A DNA stretch of 64,000 nucleotides from Brassica napus (taxonomy: Eukaryota; Streptophyta; Magnoliopsida; Brassicales; Brassicaceae), in assembly GCF_020379485.1 (NCBI RefSeq), contig NC_063452.1, positions 26,914,770 through 26,978,769 on the forward strand, given 5' to 3'. The position numbers and the translations under genes are program-made. Below are positions 12,016-25,316 of this stretch, one piece after another (position 1 is the first letter of the stretch; each line of letters starts with the position of its first letter). Below the pieces are notes generated by a model, which ran no database searches, was not told the DNA's origin, and was given only the letters and a program-made list of their open reading frames with translations.

Positions 12016-12397
12016 TAAAAGAGAGAAAGATTGAGAAAAAAAGGAAAAGAAAGATATGAAATTAAAGAGATAGTGCTGACAACTCTTCTCCACCATTTGT
12101 TTGATATATATATAAAATTAAAGATGATTAATAAAAAGAAATAGTTTTATGCTAAAACACAACCATTTTGTCCAGAATCTTTTTTTTCATTACACGTTTC
12201 CGTTTGATCAAATTAAAACAAAAAAATTATATATATATTGTCGATTCCAAAACTGTAAATATAGTTAGATTGATAAATCTATTTATTCAATAAACCAAAA
12301 TATATATATATATATATATATGTTTGTTTTTAAGATTGGAGACGATAGTTCAATTATTTTAAAGCTCATTTTTTAAAAAAAAATCAGTTGTAAATTA

Positions 12398-12645
12398 CTC
12401 TTTCCGTTTCATAATGGATGATGTTTTAGAAGATTTTTGTTGTTTCAAAATAGATGATGTTTTGATATTTTTATATTATTTTTAACTTTATTGAAAACTG
12501 TGTAACCAATTAGATGTTGTAGTCATTTCTGTAATTGGTTGGATGATTTTTAAATTATATTTTTCAAACCACTTTTTAGAGAAAAGTAAATTTATTAATC
12601 TTTATGCACTAAGGAATAACATCATTTATTATGAAAGGGAGGGAG
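12398..12645. mobile_element. Stowaway-like MITE
   Basis: A 248-bp element with terminal inverted repeats (left CTCTTTCCGTTTCATAAT; right end complementary to CTCCCTCCCTTTCATAAT), flanked by TA on both sides (12396-12397, 12646-12647). TIRs of the CTCCCTCCGTT type with a TA target duplication define the Stowaway group, mobilised in trans by mariner-like transposases. No coding capacity. Confidence 0.75.
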
Positions 12646-14454
12646 TAAATTAATTTTACATAAAAATTGAATGAACAAGATAAAATACTATTTTGATCAT
12701 ATCTAACGTTTAATTAACTTTTATTCGTGTATCTTGCTTTCTTGAATATAATTTTTTAGTAATGAAAATTAAATAATATTAGTACAAATAATTTTAGTTC
12801 GTTCATAATAAATAAAACAAAACAAAATTTTTATTTACCTACCATAATATATTTGTGTAACCGGTTCATTGTATCTTTAAGGTATATTTAAATTCATACG
12901 AAACCAAAACTTATATTAAAATTATAGAAAGCAATATAATCTCCATTAGTACACTTTAATATAGACTCAATTTTTTGTAAAATGAAACAACCTGAAGACC
13001 ATTTAAAGTGCTCACGGTATATTAATACCACAACTTTATAACATAGAAACAACTATTATAATTTTTTTGGACAACATAAACAGGTATTGTAAACAAGAAA
13101 AAATATCATATTACATATAATCTCTGCTGATCTAAAACTTTCTAGAAGACAAAAAATCATTATCATACATATTTCTTGCAAATGAAATCCTAAAACAAAA
13201 ACCACAAAATTATATAAAAAATAATAATTTAGATCACAAGTAAAGTATATCCCGCCGGTAGGACGGCCGATCCGATTAACTTAAGTATTCTACTACCAGA
13301 CAACACACGTTCGCTAACCTTTATTTTGCTGCCTTCAATATACAAAGCAACTCTCGAATATAGAATGATTTCATAGTTTTAATAGCTCAGCTATATAAGT
13401 AAGTTTTTTTTGTAACACATAAGTAAGAATATATATATATATATATTACAAACAAAGTATTCAATAGCTACTAATGCAGAAATTCTTCCAAAACATATAA
13501 TCATAATTTAAATAAAGTATTTATATATGTTTAACATTCCGGAATATATTTATTAATTTTTTGTCTTTAATTACAAGAACATTTACCCTCACTCCTTATT
13601 GTGGTTTATTATATGAAATACCTAGCAATCGAAATTCGTATACCTTCACTAACATTCAAGATTATGGGAAAATACTTCGACTTATTTGGCATAACAAAAT
13701 TTTCAACTCAAGCTCTTAAAAACTCTGAGATGTTTAACGTTGTAGATATTATCTGGAGAACTACGACATTCAACTTGACGATCAGTAGGAAAATTAAAAA
13801 TACTATTTTTTTGTAATATGTTAAGAAAAATTAAAAATACTTTTTGCAGACCTAGATACCAACAAAGTATTTTAATGAAAGAATCTCTAGTGCATTGATA
13901 TGTCATCGTCCAGAACATTTCTTGCATACAAGGGATATGGTAACATTACTAAAAAACAATAGTATGAAAACTTAATTAGCTGTTAAATTAGCGTTTGAAG
14001 TACCAATCATTTATGTATTTATGCGTACACACACATATACTATGTACTAGTATATTAGAGTACTTAATTAATCTATAAACAACACAGTCTAAATTTTGAG
14101 AACATAAAAATCAGGTAATGACAAAATAATAACTCTTAATAAACTAAGTGATGCGTTGTTTGGTACTTGTTATAGAGGTTAGAAAATGGGATGGTAACAG
14201 ATATACATATACACATTAATATGGAGGACGCTAAAGAAACCCATTTATACATAACAAAAATAGTTAGTTTTTCAAAGATTATGTTTGTCTAACCTATAGA
14301 GCTTTCAGAACTGAGAAACCAGGAGGTGAAAGAAAAACAGTAAATTCTGAAAATTATTTTTTTCTTGTAAAAACTGAAACTCCCCCATGTATACATATAT
14401 ATATACACACAAGTAAGAGTAAGTTTCTCTCAGTAAAGCATTAATGGAGCTTTA
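12646..14454. other. AT-rich upstream region of PDF2
   Basis: No gene seen. Simple repeats include (TA)n near 13431-13446. At 13250-13275 a GC-rich hairpin-like patch (CCCGCCGGTAGGACGG) inside AT-rich DNA resembles a decayed Helitron 3' end, without a clear CTRR terminus. This tract and 14455-16604 probably hold distal PDF2 promoter sequence. Confidence 0.4.
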
Positions 14455-14462
14455 GATAATCA

Positions 14463-14470
14463 TAAATGCA
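14463..14470 (+). promoter_or_regulatory. L1-box (TAAATGCA) upstream of PDF2
   Basis: A perfect match to the L1-box TAAATG(C/T)A, bound by HD-ZIP IV factors including ATML1 and PDF2 in Arabidopsis, 2.1 kb before the start codon. It sits just before a pyrimidine-rich stretch that looks like the start of a 5' leader, so it is well placed for the autoregulation described for this gene pair. Confidence 0.6.
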
Positions 14471-14786
14471 TTGCACCCTCTCTATGCGCTCAGCAATAAC
14501 TCTTTTTTCTTCTTGCAAATCCATCTGTTCCCTTTCTTCCTCTCTTGTCTTCTTCTTCTCTTTCTCCTTCAACAAGTTTCCATTGTACCTAGCTAGTCCT
14601 TCCTCGGTTTAAATTTCCGGTATCCCATCGGTTAACCAGATCCCTAGCAAGCAACCCTTTTACTCTTTGTCATTATCCCCGATCTTTTGTCACCCACAAG
14701 AAAATTGGTACAAACCAAAGATCATTGTAAATTAGGGTTTCATTCAGTCTCCAGAAGAAAGATCTTTCAAAACAAGACTAAGTAAG

Positions 14787-14840
<54 letters not shown>

Positions 14841-16604
14841 GCATGTAAGTATGCATATACATTTGTGTGTTTATCTAGATCGGATCCATATATATGTATT
14901 GCATGTTGTTTGAGAAGAGAAGTCTTTAGATCTTCCATTTCTTTTCTTTTTTTCTGTTTTTTGGTTTGTCAAGATCTTGATAACTATATTCATGTGTCTA
15001 TTTTTTAGATTAAGTCTATTTAGTCTAATTTAATGCGTTAGTGTCTTTTTGCGAAGACTTATGATCTCATTAAGAATTAAGAAAGCGTTACTATAAACTT
15101 TCTTGGAGTTAGAAGTTCAAAAGGGCTTTGACAAAATCTTCTTGGTGGTTGCATCACCAAAAAAGTCCATTGACTTATTGTCAACGCTTTAATTAACCCT
15201 ATAGACTATATACTGTTTTAATTTAACCCTATATATGTATGTATCTCTCTTCATTTTTTAATTGTTTAAATTTAGCCTTTTCATTAGTTTTTAGTATTCT
15301 TTTACTGAAAGCGGTTCATTTTAGTGCACAAAGACCAAGGTCAATTTATTTCTTTAATAATTTCAATTGAGAAATTGGAAACTTGTGAACCGCTTTCTAT
15401 CTCTCTCCTCTCTTCCTAGCTTTTAAGTCGATAAAAGAGAGAGAAATATCATTAAACTCGAACCTAAAACTTCAACCAACCAAAGAAAAAATAAGAAAAA
15501 CAACTACAAAGAGATCTGTCTTTAGACTTTTAAGAACTTTCCAAAGAACTTAAGAGCTTCAGATCGAATTGATGAGTAAGTATTTAAGTTATACAAGTGT
15601 TCTTGTTTTTATTTTTGACCTTGCCCCCAAATTAGGGTTTCTTTAAAGATTGTAACTCTCCCTCTTTCTCTCTCTTCTTCCTTCACCGTCAGATCTGTCC
15701 ACCAGATCTGATGTTTTGAGAAGTTTTCTGACTTTCAAGGAGTGATTTTCTTGTTGTTGTTTATATGCACACACACTTGGAGACAGATACACTCACATAT
15801 ATGTCACTCTGTGCATTTTATAGATGTATTTACATGTACTATCAACCCAAGAACAATGATATTTTCCTCTATATATAAAAAATTCTTTTTATTAGTATCA
15901 TTTTGAGTCCAGATGTTTCCTCCTATTTACATCGCATTTTTTTTCTTCTAAAACTAACAAATCAGATGATTATCAAGATTATAGCTACCTAATACGTTTT
16001 GTTATAAAGTAAGGGATTTTATTTGTAAAACATACGTGCGTTTTCATATACTAACACATGTGTATCTTGTATGCGGTTGTGGTTCTTTCATCTTCGGATC
16101 CTCCCTTCTTTTTGTTAAAAAATACTTTTTGGATTTACATATGTTATAGTCCAAATTTTTCATTTTATTTGGCTGGATTCTGCTATTGACATCTTAGAGT
16201 AATAAGTAAGACTTCTTAAATTTTAAATGTTTTTACCTAGAAACTGTGTATGTACATATAACCAAAACGGAGAAACCCGATAGTGTTTAATTAACGGTAA
16301 CTTGTGAAAATTATTTAATAAGCTAACAATAGTTTCATAACACCTCGAAATTACTTTCCCTTAACATCACTATTTGCTTCCATTTCCATAATGATCTTCT
16401 TCTTCTTCATTTCATTTAGATATATGTGACAATTTCAAACACAACATTTAACTATCTTGATTTTGATTTTTTGGCGTAGAAAATCACCTCATGAAACGAC
16501 TATGATCACATCCTTGATGATTTGAAGGAAACCAAAGTTCACAACCTAAAAAAACATTTCCTGATTAGTATCTGACTGATTGACCAGAATCAATCATCAT
16601 CACA
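14471..16604 (+). promoter_or_regulatory. probable 5' leader region of PDF2, intron-containing
   Basis: A pyrimidine-rich leader-like stretch at 14471-14600 precedes a (CT)n(AT)n microsatellite at 14788-14834. A good donor (TGA|GTAAGT near 15573) and acceptors near 16477 (GCGTAG) and 16586 suggest one or more 5' UTR introns, as HD-ZIP IV genes often have. The exact transcript start and UTR exons cannot be fixed from sequence alone. Confidence 0.45.
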
Positions 16605-19600
16605 ATGTATCATCCAAGCATGTTTGAGAGTCACCACATGTTCGACATGACCACAAAGAGTACCTCCGATAACGACTTGGGAATCACCGGCAGCCGAGAA
16701 GATGAGTTCGAGACCAAGTCAGGCACCGAGGTCACCACCGAGAATCCTTCTGGTGAAGAGCTTCAAGATCCTAACCAACGTCCCAACAAAAAGAAGCGTT
16801 ACCATCGCCACACGCAGCGCCAAATCCAAGAGCTAGAATCGTAACAAACAACACTTAAGCTCTAGCTCACATAACAATAGATACGACACATTTTAAAAAA
16901 GTTTCATATTTATATTAAAATTTATATTGGCTTTACAGGTTCTTTAAAGAATGTCCTCATCCAGATGATAAGCAACGTAAAGAGTTGAGCCGCGATCTCT
17001 GCTTAGAGCCTCTTCAAGTAAAGTTTTGGTTCCAAAACAAACGCACACAAATGAAGGTATATATTTATGTAACAAATAACATCCTCTTCATTAAATTCTT
17101 ATTAAATTAAAAATCAATTCTTATATAGTAAAATAATTAATATCATAATTATAATAGATTGAAATAAATTATATTAATCTCATTTCGTGTGTGTGTGTGT
17201 GTGCTATATCTATAGGCACAACATGAGAGGCATGAGAACCAGATTCTTAAGTCAGACAATGACAAGCTCAGAGCAGAGAACAACAGATACAAGGAGGCTC
17301 TAAGCAACGCTACATGCCCTAACTGTGGCGGTCCAGCTGCTATCGGAGAAATGTCCTTCGATGAACAGCATCTCAGGATCGAAAATGTTCGCCTCCGCGA
17401 AGAGGTAATATAATCTATACACATAATCTTATCATATATGTGACTTAAGTTGAATTAGACCAACCTGATTCTATCAACACTTGAACCTACAGATTGATAG
17501 GATCTCTGCCATTGCTGCAAAGTACGTTGGGAAGCCAGTAGGATCTTCATTCGCTCCACTAGAGATCCACGCGCCTTCTCGTTCTCTGGAACTTGAAGTT
17601 GGGAACTTCGGGAACCAGACGACAGGTTTTGTAGGGGACATGTATGGAACAGGTGACATTCTGAGGTCGGTTTCAATCCCTTCTGATACAGACAAGCCTA
17701 TGATCGTCGAGCTAGCGGTTGCAGCTATGGAAGAACTCGTGAGAATGGCTCAAGCTGGGGATCCATTATGGGTTTCGACCGGTAACTCGATGGACCTTCC
17801 GAACGAAGAAGAGGATTTCAGAACGTTTCCAAGAGGAATCGGACCAAAGCCATTAGGGTTGAGAACAGAAGCGTCAAGAGAATCAGCTGTTGTTATAATG
17901 AATCACATCAACCTCGTTGAGATTCTCATGGATGTGGTAATTAAACTAAATTGTTTCTTGATCTCCAAGTTTTATCGACTAACTTTTAAACCCTAGCAAA
18001 CTAATATTTTGCTTTTGTCTTGTTTTTTCTGACATGTGAATAAAGAATCAATGGTCTTGTGTGTTCTCTGGGATCGTGTCAAGAGCCTTGACACTTGAAG
18101 TTCTGTCGACTGGAGTTGCTGGGAACTACAATGGTGCATTGCAAGTGGTATGTAAACCTAGTTGATTAATTGCTTCTCAAGAAACTAAACCGAACATTGT
18201 AGTAATCGGTTTTTAAACCTTTTTTTGTTGTTTGGTTTGTGTTGCAAAGATGACAGCTGAGTTTCAAGTTCCGTCGCCGCTAGTCCCGACACGTGAGAAC
18301 TACTTTGTGAGATACTGTAAACAGCATAGCGACGGTTCTTGGGCTGTGGTTGATGTCTCTTTGGACAGCCTTAGGCCGAACCTAATCTCAAGAACAAGAA
18401 GAAGGCCTTCAGGTTGTCTGATTCAAGAGCTGCCTAATGGTTATTCTAAGGTAATTCAGAAGATATAATGGGCTAATTTGACTGTTTCTGAAGTTTAAGG
18501 TGAAGATTTTAATATTTATATTTTGTGTGTGTTTTAAAGGTCACATGGATAGAGCATATGGAGGTGGATGATAGATCGGTTCACACAATGTATAAACCGT
18601 TGGTTCATTCCGGTTTAGCTTTCGGAGCCAAACGTTGGGTGTCTACACTCGAACGCCAGTGCGAGCGGCTCGCGAGTTCGATGGCCAGCAACATTCCGGC
18701 GAGTGATCTTTCGGGTACGTGTTTCTTTTGATAATATTGAAAATGTTGGGGGGCTGAATTGAAATTTCTTTTAAGCTTACTCATTAGGTCCTTCAACTTT
18801 GTGGTAATTATGCAGTTATTACGAGTCCAGAAGGGAGGAAGAGCATGTTGAAGCTGGCTGAGAGGATGGTGATGAGTTTCTGCACCGGTGTTGGCGCGTC
18901 GACTGCACACGCGTGGACAACAATGTCGTCGACGGGATCCGATGATGTTCGGGTGATGACCCGAAAGAGTATGGATGATCCGGGGAGACCTCCGGGTATT
19001 GTTCTTAGCGCTGCGACGTCGTTCTGGATTCCGGTTGCTCCGAAAAGGGTTTTCGATTTCCTCCGCGACGAAAATTCAAGAAGCGAGGTAAAATGTTTGG
19101 GTTTTGGTTTAGGTGTAGATTTTATGAATGTGGCCAATGTTTTAGAAAAACAAACCGAACCCCCCGGTCCGACTTGGAATTGTTCTTCCTGTGTCCGGTT
19201 TACATCAAAACTTACTGTTTTAAGTTAAAACCGACATAACTACTAAAACTGGTTATCCGAGTTTAATTTTAAACCTGGTTTACAAATTTATAAGAGCATC
19301 TCTTAAAATTTCATAAACAATTTAATATCTATATTATTAAAATAGAAGTACAAATATAATTTAACCCTTAATTTTTCAAATTATTGAAATCATATGTCAC
19401 TGAAGTAATAAATTTACCTACCTTTTAGTATTCTTATCTTTTATAGTTTAATTAAGCATTTTCCTAAAATAAAGTATAACAAATTATGTTTACTTATTTA
19501 AAAAATATTTTCTATAATCTAGCTAAACAATAAATTATACTTAATCAAAGTCAAAAATATAACAAGATTTTATTATTACGAGGTGGTTATTTTTTATTTT

Positions 19601-20861
19601 GGTATATTAACTATGTCTAAAAAACATAAAAGTGTTATAAAAATACATAATATAAACCACAAAATTGTAAATAATATATTGAATTATTTAATCGTATAAA
19701 TAAAATATAAAAATAGATAACCATTTTATTTTACATTAAAATTTTGATCCATAAAAAATACATTTACTCGAACACACGGGTTATATTTTAAGAATATGGT
19801 TGTAACAGTTGACGGATCAAAAAATAAAATAAAATTATTCATTATAAATTATAAAATGATTCTGTTTAGAAATAAATAATTATTTAATATATATGAATTT
19901 TAAAAATGTATATTACCATTTATATAAGAAAAATATTTTGTTTTGCTAAGCAAAAATGAATACCCGCGCGGGTGCGCGGATCAAGCTCTAGTAATAATTA
20001 AAACAGTTAGTTATATAATTTAATTTTAATATTAAAAGATAATAAAAGTTTTCATAAAATTCATAAGTATTTAGTAGGTTCTCAAATGAAACCTTCTCTT
20101 CATTTTTAATATAAGTTCTTTAGAGAAAAAAAAAACAACTTTGTTTTGGACAATTTACTAAATCACATATTTAATTGATAAACTTTGTTTTGTTTTTGTA
20201 AGTATTGCTATGATATAAAAGAATCCTTTGTTATTAATTTGTGTTTTCTGAAATTTATTCATGCAGTGGGATATTCTGTCCAATGGAGGAATGGTTCAAG
20301 AAATGGCTCATATAGCAAACGGTCGTGAACCTGGAAACTGTGTCTCCTTACTCCGAGTCAATGTAATATTCCTTCTCCTTGTTCGAGTTATTTCTGTGTT
20401 TGCTTTCTCCATATTAGTGATCCAAAGTTGTTCGTTTCGTTTCTTTGTAACAGAGCGGGAACTCGAGCCAGAGCAACATGCTGATACTACAAGAGAGCTG
20501 CACTGATGCGTCTGGATCGTACGTGATTTATGCGCCGGTGGATATAGTGGCGATGAACGTTGTCCTAAGCGGAGGAGATCCTGATTACGTGGCGTTGTTG
20601 CCGTCTGGTTTTGCTATATTACCGGATGGTTCTGTCGGAGGAGGAGGAGGAGATGGGAATGATCAGGAAGTGGTTTCTTCTTCTAGTGCTTCGGGAAGCT
20701 GTGGTTCACTTTTAACCGTTGCGTTTCAGATACTTGTCGACTCTGTTCCCACAGCTAAGCTCTCTCTTGGCTCGGTGGCTACGGTTAATAGTCTCATCAA
20801 ATGTACTGTGGAGAGGATCAAAGCCGCTCTTGCTTGTGACGTAGGTGGAGGAGCACCGTAA
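16605..20861 (+). CDS. PDF2: PROTODERMAL FACTOR 2, HD-ZIP class IV transcription factor
   Basis: Ten coding exons join in frame: 16605-16840, 16939-17056, 17216-17404, 17493-17936, 18046-18147, 18250-18450, 18540-18714, 18816-19087, 20267-20362, 20454-20861. Every intron is GT..AG and the total is 2241 nt, 746 residues (Arabidopsis PDF2 is about 743). Domains: acidic N-terminus, homeodomain at about 61-118 (with [11 protein letters not shown]), leucine zipper-loop-zipper with the CPNCGG loop at about 119-190, START lipid-binding domain at about 250-470, and the C-terminal START-adjacent region. The N-terminal stretch [15 protein letters not shown] and the ending CDVGGGAP fit PDF2 better than its paralogue ATML1. 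PDF2 acts in the nucleus and, with ATML1, specifies shoot epidermis through L1-box promoters. Intron 8 is expanded to 1179 bp by a Helitron; splice sites look intact. The gene converges on PCFS4, as in Arabidopsis. Confidence 0.96.
19328..19991 (+). mobile_element. non-autonomous Helitron in PDF2 intron 8
   Basis: Starts TCTATATTATTAAAATAG, the usual Brassicaceae Helitron 5' end, and finishes with a GC-rich hairpin (CCCGCGCGGGTGCGCGG), a short tail and CTAG. It lies exactly between A (19327) and T (19992), the Helitron target. It makes no target duplication and encodes no Rep/helicase, so it is a 664-bp non-autonomous copy. Confidence 0.75.
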
Positions 20862-22111
20862 TTTTTCCAGGTATGATTTAAGTTATAGGTTTCTTGTTGT
20901 GGTTTTGATTTTCTGTGGCCTCTTGAATGAAAACACACTGTGCGTTTGACGTTTTTGTCTACATGCTTTCTAAAGAGAAAATCAATTTTTAAGATGTAAA
21001 CCTAGCTTTTGAAACAATGAAGATGGGTGGTCGTATTCTCGTGTAGCAAGAAACAAGATTATATGTTTTGCTGAACCGGTTTATATTCTTTTTGTATGCA
21101 GAAGTAAGAATAAGAGGCCGGACGAGGGAAAGTAGCGGTCACGGTTTCTAGTTTTGTGCGTTTTGAAAATCCAAAGGAAGTCAAGAACGCACCTTTTTGC
21201 GTTTAATCTTTATCTCAGAAAGATGTGAAAGAAAGGGGTAGAGGGGTTCGGGTATTGACTTCTGATGGAAACCCACGTTTTATGTTTGTCTATTTAAGCA
21301 TTTTGCGTTAGTGACACTCTATGAACACTTTTGAGTTTCTCCCACCAAGTGTATGTGTTGTTCTTCCTTGTTTTGTTGTGGAACTACTATGTATGGATGA
21401 AATCTTGGTTATTAGTACTACATTAAACTCTCTCTCTCTCTCTCTCTTTCCGTTGCCCTAACCGAAAACTAAAACCGATACTTCTAAGTTGAAAATGTTA
21501 CAAATATGTCAAATTTGTTTCATTATAGACCAAGTCATGAGAATAAACACCCTTAAAAGAGAGTTCTGTTAACTAACATTCTTAGCTAACATAAAGAGTA
21601 TTATAGTTCAGACAGGAAAAGCTCTAAAGAAGAAGAAAATAAACAGCTGAAACTGGTTCTCTTAGCAACAACATCTACGAGATTTATATCATCACAGAAA
21701 ATATGCTCAATTAAACATTGGTCTTCCCAAAGCCTCCGCTGCAGTATCTCAAGATGGAAAAGAAAGACAATCCGAAAAACAAGAAAGAAAGAGACACATT
21801 ATGATACATATACATGGGGAACTACCACGTTGGGCCATATGATTTTACTACAAGCACCCCAGGTTATAGGTGTAGCAGAGATATCCATGTCCTAAGCCAC
21901 AACAGAATTTAAGAGGGGTAAAGAACGATAAGAGATCTGTGGGGGGTAAACCTCTCTCTTTTTATCCTTTTCAATGGTACAGTTTCAGGAGAAAGAAAAC
22001 TCTCTCCATCAGCGGTATTGTGTGTGGCTAAGTGCATATAGATGATGAAGAAATAAGAATGTAACTTAAAAAGTAGTCAAGAAAAAAGACCTAATAGCCG
22101 GTCTAAGGGAT
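20862..22111. other. convergent 3' flanks of PDF2 and PCFS4
   Basis: Tail-to-tail spacer. A possible PDF2 3' UTR intron runs from 20871 (CCAG|GTATGA) to 21101 (TATGCAG). A (CT)n tract lies near 21430-21450. The distal half should contain the PCFS4 3' UTR. No other gene seen. Confidence 0.5.
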
Positions 22112-25100
22112 CTAACTCCGCATCCTTTTTCTTTGACTACCCTCTTCCATATCACCCTGAAAAAAAATATCCATTCTTAGGGAAATCACGAGGCTACCAC
22201 TGGATAAAGCTATAATATGATCAACTGCCATTTAACTTATAACTAGACATTTATTCCAAAGGAAGCTAATGAGAGAATGCAAGGAAATGCTTACCCCATT
22301 AGACTCTGGCCTGCACTTAGCATGTACAATAGGACCTAACAAAGACTTGTCCACATCTGTTGTTGATCCGTCAGGAGCATTCATGTACACAGCACCTTTG
22401 TACATCCATTCCTCCGTCTCATCACTATAGAAGTCTTCAAACGCCTCACCACATAATGCGCATGAAGTTTGGTCTTCATCTGCAGGAACTGCCATCTCTT
22501 CGTCATCCTTCTTTTCTGTTGTTGGCTCGACAGGTAAGAACCCCGGCACTGCTTCAGCTCCAAGTGCCTCTGCGCCACTAAGCCACATGCTACCACTTAC
22601 AAACCATTTCCGAGAAGGCTTCTGCTTATGGTTCTTGGACATTCTGTTCTTGGTTACATGCCAATCCATGTGCTTACTGTGCTCTTCTTGGCTCTTGAAG
22701 CGTAGACCACATGTTGTGCATTGCCTGGGAAGATCCCCATATAGAGCAGTTATTGCAGACTCGTTACGTATCTTGAGCATGTCCGCATCAAACTCCATCA
22801 CCGAAGCCCCCTGTATATATAAAATCAATTATTTAAGATAAAGCTAGAAGAAAGAGTCCGACTCTCATGTATTAGAGGGTGTGACATGCTTTAAATAATT
22901 TACCTGGCCAGTAGGCTGATTGTTCAACGAGATCAAACCTTGAGCCATGAGAGAGCCAATCAGACCAGAGAATGCACCGCCCGGTGGTTGATTAGAGGCT
23001 CCCAACGAAGGATTCTGAGAGATGGAAACCCCTGAAGAATGAGGATGCATGGCTTCCCCACCATGGACTGATAAAGATGGTCTAATGGTTGACCCTAGTG
23101 GAGGGTAACCATGACCGTGGGGTAACAGCGATTGCATTGCCCTTGGTGCCATTGCAGATGAAGACGGTAAGTAATTTCCTAGCACTTGACTCTGTTGGGT
23201 CATGTGGGAGACCTGGTTTTCTGGCCTATATAAAGGCTTACCATTCAAGTGATTTAACATCGCATTACCAGGATTTGCCAAATGATGCACGTGAGCAGAA
23301 GGCACAGGGAGAGAGTTGGATCCTCTAACACCCAAATGGGGCCATGTCCCATCAGGAAGAGCATCAGCACCAGAAGGCCCAACTCTTGATATCATCGCAG
23401 GTCCTCGACCAAAACGAGAGTTCATACCGTTCTTAATGTCAGAATCTAACTGAAAATCATGTATGTTTCCTAGTCTAGGTCTTGGCCTTACACTTCCTAA
23501 TGCTGGAACAGATGATCGCAAAAATTCACCAGCCCTACTACGCTCTAGTGTAGGGCTCATATCTTCCCAATCAAACTCTTCTTCCTCGGTGTTCTGCCAT
23601 GGTGTAACCATCTTACTGTGGATACCATTCACGTTGCGGATTGGTCTACTGATGGATGTGTGTTTGCTGGTGTCAACTCCATATGCATCTATCAACGCTC
23701 TGGGTCTTTCATGGTCATTTCCTTGGCCAAAGTTTTCCTTTCTTCGCCAGTCCATGTGTTCATCATCTCTGCCAGTAGCCCGACCCATTCCATAGTTATA
23801 GGCTTGATTAGAAGAATTAACTCCATCACTAAACCTCCTAGGAAACCCATCTGCTGCAGAGTCATAAAAGTCGAAAGATGCAGGGCTACTGAAAGTCAAT
23901 AACAAGTTTTACACGTCTTGAGACTGAAAGAATGAAGATTGTTACCTCCAATTGCAGAAGATGCGAGGGTCAAAGTTCCAGCTGTAATAGACCTGGGTCC
24001 GGCCAGAGAAGATGGGCTATCTAACTGATCTTCAAAATCATCATACCCGCCGACTGAGTTTTGACTATACACTTTTGCACTGGAACTTATTCCTCTCAAG
24101 TTCTGCATACCAAGCCGGCACAGTTCAAGAAAAATGAATGTTAGTTGTAAATCATCTTAGAAAAAACCTATAAGAAAACAAGTTCACAACGAAAAACAAT
24201 GCATTATCTATTGCGTCTAACTAAAAGAAATGCACCGGAGTCCCAGTGACCTACTCATCATGAATAAGAGAGAGACCACAACACTCATTTTTTACTCCAG
24301 TTGAGTACTAGAAGAAAGTAAATCTAACTCTTAAAATACGGCAATTACGCAAAATTTTATTACTGGAGGCAATCTTATCTATACAGAACATGGGTCCACT
24401 ATGAGGCTAGAATAATCTTATACCAGGCTTCCTGAATATTATAAGAAATCCATAGAAGAACGTCATCTCTGTTCATAGTGATCAAAGAGAAAAGAGCTTA
24501 CACTCTCAGCGGCAGAGGGTTCCAGCCTACGAAGATATTTCGGGTTAACATGTATGCCCCTTGTTGGTTGAGTCGGCTCAGAAGCCCCTAAGGAAGATTG
24601 GCTGTTCGTTGCGGAAGTAAGCTTCAACTGCATCTCAATCTTGCGTAATACAGGTGATGGGAAAACACCAGACCAAGTCCCAAACAGGTGGCGCATTGAA
24701 GGATGTAAACTCGGGTGCGCTTGCCTGTACGCTAGACAAAAGACCTAAAATAGCAGACATGAATCAAATACAAACCATTTAAGCAAGGATCTCATTATAA
24801 TATAGACTGTGCTCACTCACCTCTGGTAAACGAGACGAGAAGTAACGAGCATAGTCCCTCCCAATGTTCTTGACAATACTGTCTAAAAGATACAAAGATG
24901 GCAGCTTTTGCTCAACTGGTGCCTGCATACACACGAAACCACAGTCACAAGATGTTTGCACAAAGAAGAAGGGCTTTAGTGGTGGAAACAAAGTCCCAGA
25001 CCTCGAGGATTCGAGTGCAGATAGCATTAGCGATTCCTTCGCCGTGCTCCCGCTGCTCATCGGCGATGATAGTGAGATCGGTGATGATAGGCTTGGAATT

Positions 25101-25316
25101 GAAAGTGAGCTCGCCCAGAACAACCTCGTAGAGCTGAACAACCTCTTCCGAACTCGGATCCTCGCCACCGAACTCATCCTCGCGCTGATTAAGCAGAGCC
25201 TTGAACCGGTCGAGTATCGAAGGCGGCGGCGGCGGTTTAACGACGGACATCGATTTGCGGCCGGTGGTGGTGCCGAGAAGAAGGCTTGGGTTGATGATTT
25301 TCTCCGATTGCATCAC
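22112..25316 (-). CDS. PCFS4: PCF11-like polyadenylation/cleavage factor (PCFS4 orthologue)
   Basis: Seven minus-strand exons: 25002-25316, 24821-24922, 24502-24744, 23993-24102, 22904-23888, 22295-22810, 22112-22156, total 2316 nt, about 771 residues (Arabidopsis PCFS4 is about 808). The start is one of two adjacent Met codons (25316 or 25313); the family reads M-x-SEKI. The N-terminal third is the RNA polymerase II CTD-interacting domain ([30 protein letters not shown]). The middle is disordered ([20 protein letters not shown]). The C-terminus has a C2H2-like finger ([12 protein letters not shown]) and a second Cys/His cluster ([12 protein letters not shown]), then a basic end. PCF11 proteins couple CTD binding to pre-mRNA 3'-end cleavage; Arabidopsis PCFS4 promotes flowering through FCA processing. 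The exon 4 donor used here (AG|GTCTAT) is the one that keeps frame. A stretch of about 50 residues known from Arabidopsis is missing. Confidence 0.92.

Noticed and set aside
13250..13275. Helitron 3' end in the PDF2 upstream region
   Set aside because: It has a GC-rich hairpin-like patch, but the CTRR end and a matching 5' TC end are not visible, so it was kept only as a remark.
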